From Babylonia areolata (Eukaryota > Mollusca > Gastropoda > Neogastropoda > Buccinidae), in contig NC_134887.1 of assembly GCF_041734735.1 (NCBI RefSeq), positions 33,099,922 through 33,163,921 of the forward strand: 64,000 nucleotides of DNA. Reading direction: 5' to 3'. Position numbers and translations under genes: made by a program. Below the pieces are notes generated by a model. That model was not told the origin of the DNA. It saw only the letters and a program-made list of their open reading frames with translations, and did no database searches. Positions 49,943-61,008 of this stretch are shown in pieces. Each line of letters begins with the position of its first letter. Position 1 is the first letter of the stretch.

Positions 49943-50395
49943 AACTCAAGAGACAGAAAGAAGAAAGAAACAATGACTCACTGAGACATGCAAACAGAAC
50001 AACAGACCGAAAGAAACAGAGAATTTACAATATGTGCTCATACACAGACTAATTCACAATATGTTCTCATACACAGACACACAGAAACACTGATTTTACA
50101 ATATATTCTTGTACATACTCAGTACATCCAACCAAATATACATACACAAATACAGATAATCTGACTGACGTGTGCAGATATTTCAAATCAGTCCACTGCG
50201 CTCTATCTACCTCACTTCCGCAAAATCCGTCATGCAGACAACTGCAGTGCCCCCCTTCATACACACACACACACACACTCACACACACACCCATCACACT
50301 CACACACATACACGCACACGCACATGTGCACACACACTCGTCCACACACCAACATACATGCACGTGCACACACGCACACCCTCATACAAGAGCAA

Positions 50396-50445
<50 letters not shown>

Positions 50446-51397
50446 ACACACACACACTAATACAAGCACACCCTCACACACACACACACACACGCACACC
50501 CTCACACACATACATACACACACACTCACACACACACAAAACTCACCCTTGCACACAAGATGTCCCTGAAAAAAAGCCCTAAACATCATCACAAGAGCAG
50601 TGGGCAGTAAGAAGGTATACAAAATATCAGCAGGGTCCTACCATTCATGTAAAAAAAAAAAATAAATAATAATAATAAAGCATTATAAAAAGGATAAAAA
50701 ATATTTCATGAAAGAAGAGTCAAATATGTAATACTAAGTACAAGTGCAACAGCTGAATCCGTGATTGTAAAAGTAAACAAACACAGAGACCAGAAAAAAA
50801 AAAGTGTATGCATGCACACACATACACACAGAGTCACACACATGCACACACACACACACACACACAACACGCACACACACATGCACACACACACATACAT
50901 ACAGAGCGGTGAACAAGGAGAGGAGGTTGGAAGTGTGAGGAGGGGGCGGAGGAGGTGTGGGGGGGGGAGGGGGAGAGGAAACAACAACATGACTACACAA
51001 ACCAACAGATACAATCGCATGGCAAACATACATCCTTCTAAACTGAAAAAAAGAGAAAAATAATGATGAAAAAAAAAAGGATATTGGTTAAAAGAGAAAA
51101 AAAAATTTACAATAAGGAAAGTAATATGATTAAAAGAAAACAAAGAGTACATTGAGGAAAGAAAAATAACGATTACAGTAATGGAAAAAGCACAAGTCAC
51201 AGCCACAAATTCAGCGGGGGAAAATAACCACAGCCATCACCCTCTTTCTTATAAGAACTAACAGATAAAATCACACGATGTTAGCAAGTATCATTTGCAT
51301 CTAACAAGAATAAAAGAAGAAAAAAAAAAACAAGCAACACAAAGAAACACCTGTAAAATTCTCCCCCCCCCCCCCCCAAAAAAAAAAAAACCAAAAC

Positions 51398-51436
<39 letters not shown>

Positions 51437-52005
51437 TTTAGACACAAGTAAAAAAAAATTTTTAAATATAAAAAAAAACCAACTCAAAGGGCAAACAAAA
51501 ACGAACACACACTTTCATACAGAAGTAAAACTCTTAGGGAAAGTACAAACACACACACAATACACTTTCATACACATGTAAAAATGAAAAAAACAACATT
51601 GAGTTAAAAAAAACAACAACAACCAACAAACACACAAAACTTTCATACACAAGTAGAACAGCCTTGAATCAAAAACACAAGCATACCACTCTTACACACA
51701 CATAAAACTTTTAAAACTTTTTAGGCTACTGAAAATAAAACACACAATACACTTTCATGCATAAAACAACAACAAAAAAAGTCTTTGGGTAAAAAAAAGC
51801 AAAACAAATACCTCAAAACTTTCATACACAAAAACAAAACAAAACAAAAAAAAGAGGTTAAAACACACCTACATAGCACACTTTCATGCGCACACACACA
51901 CACACACAATACTCCAACGGCAACGCACGAACAATCCAGTACACAATACACAATCCACCAATCAGAAGTTCCTTTCACCAACACCAGAGGTCCCCACAGC
52001 CCACA
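48716..52005. other. Microsatellite-rich region downstream of the phosphatase gene
   Basis: No gene. Compound (GT)n units at 49175-49395, GGGT-rich tract at 49650-49740, (GA)n at 49885-49936, CA-rich block at 50257-50545 and 50815-50905, C-run at 51363-51377, and A-rich DNA with repeated ACTTTCATACACA between 51510 and 51890 (old loose minisatellite, units ~60-90 bp). The phosphatase 3' UTR must lie at its right end. Confidence 0.6.
49175..49395. repeat. Compound (GT)n minisatellite, ~4 units
   Basis: (GT)n of varying length alternates with GTACTCTGCGTGAGTGAGTG plus TACACT. The 24-bp linker is almost invariant while the GT length varies. Confidence 0.9.
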
Positions 52006-52131
52006 TCACGTGGTGTCGATACGAATCATCCGCAGCTTGTAGTTGTCTGCCAACACGCATGCCGCTTCGTTGGCGCCCCCGCAGTAGCGCGAGGAAGAGA
52101 ATACTGTGAGTAGCTTCCCTTGCTGCTGAAC
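52006..52131 (-). CDS. Phosphatase terminal exon
   Basis: 126 nt including TGA. The acceptor is GCGTCACAG before GTTCAGCAG. It encodes [19 protein letters not shown], then [14 protein letters not shown] and RMIRIDTT. The metal-binding His-equivalent segment is followed by the short tail. Confidence 0.9.
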   Translation of the reverse strand, partial: VQQQGKLLTVFSSSRYCGGANEAACVLADNYKLRMIRIDTT

Positions 52132-55100
52132 CTGTGACGCAATCGTTCATCATGATCATTACCACAGTCGGTTTTTTGAGAATTTTCAGCAGAAAACTGC
52201 TAAAAGTCACTTTTACTTCTGCTTGACATGAATAAAAACAACAACATACAACGGATTTTTCAGTCAGGAGGTAACCAACGGAGTAACATTTTCAGATTTC
52301 CTGATGAATATCTAAGTATGATGTGCAAGAATATGGCTAGTCTTAGACTAACCCATGAATGTCCAAATCACATCTGTATGGAATATTTGTGGGTGACACC
52401 GGAGATTAGAAAAGAGAGATAAACCAATTGCAGAAATTGCTGAAGCCAGGCAGCCTGCGCCGCGACACACATTCATTATTCATGAGCTGCCTTTGCCCCG
52501 CCCAAACTAAAGGAAAGCGTCAGTCGAACGCAGTCTCCTGAGTGATTTTATAATTTGGATTACACCTTTTTTCCCTTTTCTGTTTGCTTCATCCCACGCA
52601 GATGTCAAACTCAATTTTGTTGTGAATAACATTCCTAAATATTTATATGTATTGGTTACTTTTATTTCCCTATCACCACAGCACCATTTTTCACGAGTCG
52701 AAAGATGACCCCCATTGCGGAAAACTATAATATTGGTCTTATCGAGATTCACTGTTTGTTGTAGTCTGTCTGTTTCTTGCTTAAGGGCATTTAATTGATT
52801 TTGTAACCCTATGGGTGTGTCAGACAAGAGAACAACATCATCAGCAAATAGCATTAAGAGCAAATCTGTTGCGCCAGGTATCATTTGTATTCCATGTCTC
52901 CCCTTCTTTGATAACTCCACTGCCAATTCACCGATGAAAAAGGAAAACAGCTGTGAGCTTAGCATACAACCTTGTTTAACCCCTCTTGGACACTGAAAAA
53001 AGTCTGAATAAATACCTTTGTCACGAACACATACAAGTACAGAATCGTAGATGCTTTTAACAGCCATGTAAAACTCCCGAGAGAGAGAAAGAGAGACAGA
53101 GACAGAGACAGAGACTTAGAGAGATAGAGCACAATACAACGGTCTGCTCGGGTAACATGAAGCGTTCGTATATATATATGAATTATATATATGATTATGT
53201 ACATATAGATAGATTTAGATTTACATACTGATAGATCTATATGAAATTATGTATGTATGTATTCATGTATGCATGTATGTATGTATAGACAGATGTTAGA
53301 AGAGAGACAGAGCTGAATATGTGTTTTATGTTTTGATATATATATATTTTTTTTTGTGAAGAAATGGTGATGTAAACCAGAAAGTGTGAAGAAAAAGTAG
53401 CGTTACGAAAACGCAGTTCAATAATTTATAACTGTCTCTCTCATGTGCAACATTGCGCTGGGGGAGGGGGTGGGAGTTGGTGGTGGGGGGAGCTGCTTTA
53501 TTTTCTTTTTATATTATCTACATTCAAGCAGATGCAAACGTGTTAAAAACCAAGCAAAAATGAATCGGTTTTCATTGTATACAGCGAATCTTACTACACG
53601 TGGGAAATTCCAGGCATAATTTTACTGCAGCTGAACCGTCAGAACCGACCAGTTTCCTTCAGGTGGGGAAGGAGAGGGTGATTTACCCCCACCCTTCCGC
53701 ACTGCGTGTGTGCCCCAAAATGGCTTCAGCACTGTTATAGACAGTAAGAAGGGGCCTGCCGCGAGTGGTTTATCTCTCTTTTCTAATCTCCGGTGACACA
53801 GTTTGCCAGTTTCCAGAATGGAACCAAACAAAAACCTTGAGCGCACAGGCAATTTTCAGTCACTTGTTTTATAAAACAACGAAAACTTAAACAAAGCACA
53901 AACGATCCGATTCTGGGGGTAGGGAGAACATTTTTGGTCAATGCAAAAACACTTCAGAGCATCATCCATAAACCTAAAAAATTACCGTCACGTAGGGTGT
54001 GTTTTTCTCACAGAAACTTGATGGTAAAAGAGTAACGAGCAGGGTTAAAACGTGTGACAATACTTTATGCGTAACGCCACACAACTTCCCCTTGGTTCTC
54101 ACCTGGAATCCCACCTCCTGCACTTCGTGAGCTCGTATGACGTGCGACAGCCCGTTCCGCTCCAGAAAGGCGAAGAGCGCGTTGCAGCTGAAAAAGTGGG
54201 CGGTGCCTCGCCGAGAGTTGAAGGTGAACCCATGGTGCTCCTTCATGTCCTTCATCACCTCCGGGGTCACCAGGTCAAGGCTGAAGTTTGGGGAGGTGGA
54301 GGTGGGGGGTTGGGGGGGGGTAAGGGACAGCGTCGATGAGCAAACGTTGTCACTGTGTTGTGCTGAACTGTGTTGTGTTGCGTTTGCGTTGCATTGTGCT
54401 GTGCTGTGCTGTATTGTATTGTGTTGTGTTGTGTTGAGTTACATTGTGTCGTGCTGTATTGTATTGTGTCGTGTTGTTTTGCATTGTACTGTACTGTATT
54501 GAGTTGTACTGTATTGAGTTGTGATGTGTTGTGTCATGTCGTGTCGTGTTGTGCTGTACTGTGTTGTGTTGTGTTGTGTCGTATTGTGTTGTGTCGTGTT
54601 ATGTTGTGCTGTATTGTAGTGTGTCGTGTCATGTTGTGTTGTATTGTACTGTATTGAGTTGTATTGTATGTATTGAGTTGTGATGTGTTGTGTTGTGCTG
54701 TATTGTATTGTGTTGTGTTCTATTGTATTGTGTTGTGCTGTATTGTACTGTGTTGTATTGTATTGTACTATGTTGTGTTGTATTGTACTGTGTTGTGTTG
54801 TGTTGTGTTGTATTGTGATGTGTTGTGTTGTACTGTGTCGTATTGTATTGTACTGTATTGTGTTGTGTTATACTGTTTACTTTTCTTACTATCATCATCA
54901 TCATCGTGATTATTACTACTACCCTCATTATCATAATCATGGTGACAATACGCCCCCTGACCCCTGACCTGATGGGGTCGCTCCAGAGGATCTCCCAGGC
55001 CATGGGGCTGTCCACCTCGGGGTCGGGGAGGGGCACAGGGATCTTGTTGATGGCCTCCAGGTGGCCTCCCCCCTCATTCTCCGGGCTGGGGATGCCCCCG

Positions 55101-58100
55101 TGCACACAGAACACCTGGGGGACATTCCAATCCATTAACCTCCAAGTACACAGAACACCTGGGGGACATTCCAATACATTAACCTCCAAGTACACAGAAC
55201 ACCTGGGGGACATTCCAATACATTAACCTCCAAGTACACAGAACACCTGGGGGACATTCCAATACATTAACATCCAAGTACACTGAACACCTGGGGGACA
55301 TTCCAATCCATTAACCTCCAACTACACAGAACACTTTGGGGACATTCCAATACATTAACATCCAAGTACACAGAACACCTGGGGGACATTCCAATACATT
55401 AACCTCCAAGTACACAGAACACCTGGGGGACATTCCAATCCATTAACCTCCAAGTACACAGAACACCTGGGGGACATTCCAATACATTTTCCTCCAAGTA
55501 CACAGAACACCTGGGGGACATTCCAATACATTAACCTCCAAGTACACTGAACACCTGGGGGACATTCCAATACATTAACATCCAAGTACACTGAACACCT
55601 GGGGGACATTCCAATACTTTAACCTCCAAGTATACAGAACACCTGGGGGACATTCCAATCCATTAACCTCCAAGTACACAGAACACCTGGGGGACATTCC
55701 AATCCATTAACCTCCAAGTACACTGAACACCTGGGGGACATTCCAATACTTTAACCTCCAACTACACAGAACACCTGGGGGACATTCCAATACATTAACA
55801 TCCAAGCACACAGAACACTTTGGGGACATTCCAATACATTAACCTCCAAGTACACAGAACACCTGGGGGACATTCCAATACATTAACCTCCAAGTACACT
55901 GAACACCTGGGGGACATTCCAATACATTAACCTCCAAGTACACAGAACACCTGGGGGACATTCCAATACATTAACCTCCAAGTACACAGAACACTTTGGG
56001 GACATTCCAATACATTAACCTCCAAGCACACAGAACACCTGGGGGACATTCCAATACATTAACCTCCAAGTACACAGAACACCTGGGGGACATTCCAATA
56101 CATTAACCTCCAAGTACACAGAACACCTGGGGGACATTCCAATACATTAACCTCCAAGTACACAGAACACCTGGGGGACATTCCAATACATTAACCTCCA
56201 AGTACACAGAACACCTGGGGGACATTCCAATACATTAACATCCAAGTACACAGAACACCTGGGGGACATTCCAATACATTAACCTCCAAGTACACTGAAC
56301 ACCTGGGGGACATTCCAATACATTAACATCCACGTACACTGAACACCTGGGGGACATTCCAATACATTAACATCCAAGTACACTGAACACCTGGGGGACA
56401 TTCCAATACATTAACATCCAAGTACACTGAACACCTGGGGGACATTCCAATACATTAACATCCAAGTACACTGAACACCTGGGGGACATTCCAATCCATT
56501 AACCTCCAAGTACACTGAACACCTGGGGGACATTCCAATCCATTAACCTCCAAGTACACAGAACACCTGGGGGACATTTCAATACATTAACATCCAAGTA
56601 CACAGAACACCTGGGGGACATTCCAGTCCATTAACCTCCAAGTACACTGAACACCTGGGGGACATTCCAATACATTAACCTCCAAGTACACAGAACACCT
56701 GGGGGACATTCCAATACATTAACCTCCAAGCACACAGAACACCTGGGGGACATTCCAATACATTAACCTCCAAGTACACAGAACACCTGGGGGACATTCC
56801 AATACATTAACCTCCAAGTACACAGAACACCTGGGGGACATTCCAATCCATTAACCTCCAAGTACACTGAACACCTGGGGGACATTCCAATACATTAACC
56901 TCCAAGTACACAGAACACCTGGGGGACATTCCAATACATTAACCTCCAAGTACACTGAACACCTGGGGGACATTCCAATACATTAACATCCAAGTACACT
57001 GAACACCTGGGGGACATTCCAATACATTAACCTCCAAGTACACAGAACACCTGGGGGACATTCCAATACTTTAACCTCCAAGTACACAGAACACCTGGGG
57101 GACATTCCAATACATTAACCTCCAAGTACACTGAACACCTGGGGGACATTCCAATACATTAACCTCCAAGTACACAGAACACCTGGGGGACATTCCAATA
57201 CTTTAACCTCCAAGTACACAGAACACCTGGGGGACATTCCAATACTTTAACCTCCAAGTACACTGAACACCTGGGGGACATTCCAATACTTTAACCTCCA
57301 AGTACACAGAACACCTGGGGGACATTCCAATACATTAACCTCCAAGTACACTGAACACCTGGGGGACATTCCAATACATTAACCTCCAAGTACACAGAAC
57401 ACCTGGGGGACATTCCAATACTTTAACCTCCAAGTACACTGAACACCTGGGGGACATTCCAATACTTTAACCTCCAAGTACACTGAACACCTGGGGGACA
57501 TTCCAATACATTAACCTCCAAGTACACTGAACACCTGGGGGACATTCCAATACATTAACCTCCAAGTACACTGAACACCTGGGGGACATTCCAATACATT
57601 AACCTCCAAGTACACAGAACACTTTGGGGACATTCCAATACATTAACCTCCAAGCACATAGAACACCTGGGGGACATTCCAATACATTAACCTCCAAGTA
57701 CACTGAACACCTGGGGGACATTCCAATACATTAACCTCCAAGTACACAGAACACCTGGGGGACATTCCAATACATTAACCTCCAAGTACACAGAACACCT
57801 GGGGGACATTCCAATACTTTAACCTCCAAGTACACTGAACACCTGGGGGACATTCCAATACATTAACCTCCAAGTACACAGAACACCTGGTGGACATTCC
57901 AATACATTAACCTCCAAGTACATAGAACACCTGGGGGACATTCCAATACATTAACCTCCAAGTACACAGAACACCTGGGGGACATTCCAATACATTAACC
58001 TCCAAGTACACAGAACACCTGGGGGACATTCCAATACTTTAACATCCAAGTACACAGAACACCTGGGGGACATTCCAATACATTAACTTCCAAGTACACT

Positions 58101-60895
58101 GAACACCTGGGGGACATTCCAATCCATTAACCTCCAAGTACACAGAACACCTGGTGGACATTCCAATACATTAACCTCCAAGTACACAGAACACCTGGGG
58201 GACATTCCAATCCATTAACCTCCAAGTACACTGAACACCTGGGGGACATTCCAATACATTAACCTCCAAGTACACAGAACACCTGGGGGACATTCCAATA
58301 CATTAACCTCCAAGTACACTGAACACCTGGGGGACATTCCAATACATTAACCTCCAAGTACACAGAACACCTGGGGGACATTCCAATACATTGGCAGGCG
58401 CAACAGCTGAGTGGTTAAAGCATTGGACTTTCAATATGAGCGTCCCAGGTTTGAATCTCAAAAATGGTGCCTGGTTGGTAATGGGTGGAGATTTTTCTGA
58501 TCTCCCAGGTCAACATACGTGCAGACCGGCTTGTGCCTGAACCCCCTTCATGTGTATACGCAAGCAGAAGAACAAACACGCACGTTAAAGATCCTGTAAT
58601 CCATGTCAGCGTTCGGTGGGTTATGAAAACAAGAACAAACCCAGCATGCACACCCCCGAAAACGGAGTATGGCTGCCTTCATGGTGGGGTAAAAACGGTC
58701 ATACACATAAAAGCCCACTCGCGTACAAACGAGTGAATGTGGGAGTTGCAGCCCATGAACCAAGAAGAAGAAAAAGAAGAAGAATACGTTAACCTCCAAG
58801 CACACTGAACTCAGGAGGCACTGTGGCAGAATGGGTCAGACGCTGGATTTTTGATCCAGTGTTCACCGGTGATCGGGGCTTGAGGCCCTGTTTCGTTCGG
58901 CATGGTGTTGTGTCTTTGAGAAAGGGGCTTCACTTTTATTTTTTCTCAGTGTGAATGAGTACCAGACTTTAGCTGGGGAAGGTTAAAACGGCGCAAGGAG
59001 AGGACTGGGCCCCGCATTCCTATGCAAAGACACAGGGGGACAGGAACTCACGGTCCCAACAGCCTTAATAATAATAATAATAATGGATACTTATGTAGCA
59101 CACTATCCAGAAATCTGCTCTAGGTGCTTTACAAGAACGGTTTTGTTAACATAAAACATCATATCTATGTTACATACACACACCAAAATGTGACTACACA
59201 TACGCATGCACGCACGCACACACACGCTGCATACATACATTTTAACATACATGTGTATCAAACAGCTACCCTAACACATACGCACACATAGGCAGGCACA
59301 AACTTATATAAACACACGCTCACGCACACACAATACACATTCATATACATGCATGTAGTTATGTACACATACATATGTATACACACATAGTCAATCACAG
59401 CTAACACAAAGGAAGTGGACCTGCCACAATTGAACTTATTGCTGAGGGAAATTTTGAGACGAGATTTAAAAGATGCAAGGGAATCAGAATGATGGAGGTT
59501 ATCAGGGAGCTTGTTCCACGTCTTTGGCGATTGAAAAGAAAACGATCTGTGTCCATAGGTCTTACTTCTGACGTGAGGTATCCTTAAAACGCTATGGGGC
59601 CTTTAACACACAGCACCTGCGTACACGTGTAAACATTATCCTCCATGTCAACAGAAGATCTGAATACATGTAACAGCTTCAATGGTGCACATGTTTTCTG
59701 GTGTCTCTCTCTCTTTTGTGGGTTTGCCAGCATGTACAGGAAAAAAGAGTTCTGTCTTTCTCAAAATCATCCACATTTACATGATTTTATTTACAGCACA
59801 CACACATACTCACATACACACACACATCAAACACACACACACACACACTCACACAAATACACACACACACACTCTCTCTCTCTCTCTCTCATAGAGCAGT
59901 CTCTTACAGTTACAATCATATACACTCACAACCTCACTTGCAGCACATACATACACATACAAATGCACACAAACACTCTGCGTGTGTTTGCTTGCGAGCA
60001 TGCAGGCACATACGCACGTTTCCGTCCACTTCCTATAAACTGAACGTTCAGTGAAAACTACAAGACAAGCAAACGTTCACTCAAGCAAGCCACTTCCACA
60101 CGGGACACTGGGAAAGGGCCGTAACCCCACACATCACGGGACAGCAAAGGGCCGTAACCCCACACATCACGGGACAGCAAAGGGCCGTAACCCCACACAT
60201 CACGGGACAGCAAAGGGCCGTAACCCCACACGTCAGTCACCCTGTCGTCCACAGTGGCGGCGATGGGCATGACGTCGAAGCACTCGTTGACAGCGTCCCA
60301 CACCTGCATGCCGATGTCGTCACCAAACTTCTCCAGGCATTCTCTGGGGCACAGGTAAAAACACTATTCTGATCACGCACCATACCTTAATCCATACAGA
60401 CTGCACTTCACTCTGAACAGGCATGTGAAGGTTACAGCGAGATGTAATTCTACAAACACTCTGAACTTAAAAGATACATTCATCCATATACAATGCACTT
60501 GACTTGGAATAGGGTGTTAAGTTTACAGCAAGATTTAATTCTACATACACTCTGAACTTACATGATACATTCATCCATGTGTGATGCAGTTCATACTGAA
60601 CAGGGTGTTCAGTTTACAGCAAAATACAGGTCCACATATACTCTCAAAACACATGATACATTCATCCACATACAATGCATTTGACACTGAACAGGATGTT
60701 TAATTTACAGCAAGATGTATTAAAAGGACATTCTATTTGTGAGCAAACAAGGAGCCAGCCAACGTAAACAGATACAGTTGTTTCAGATTATACTTTAAAA
60801 CAGTTTACATTTGCATCCATTTCATGTTTTGTATTCATTTGTTATAAAATATTTGTGTGAATATGTATGTGCTCATTTGTGTGCATACATGCATT

Positions 60896-60966
<71 letters not shown>

Positions 60967-60967
60967 A

Positions 60968-61008
<41 letters not shown>

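Noticed and set aside
55115-58392. CRISPR-like regular repeats
   Set aside because: Units are directly tandem with no unique spacers, in an animal intron.
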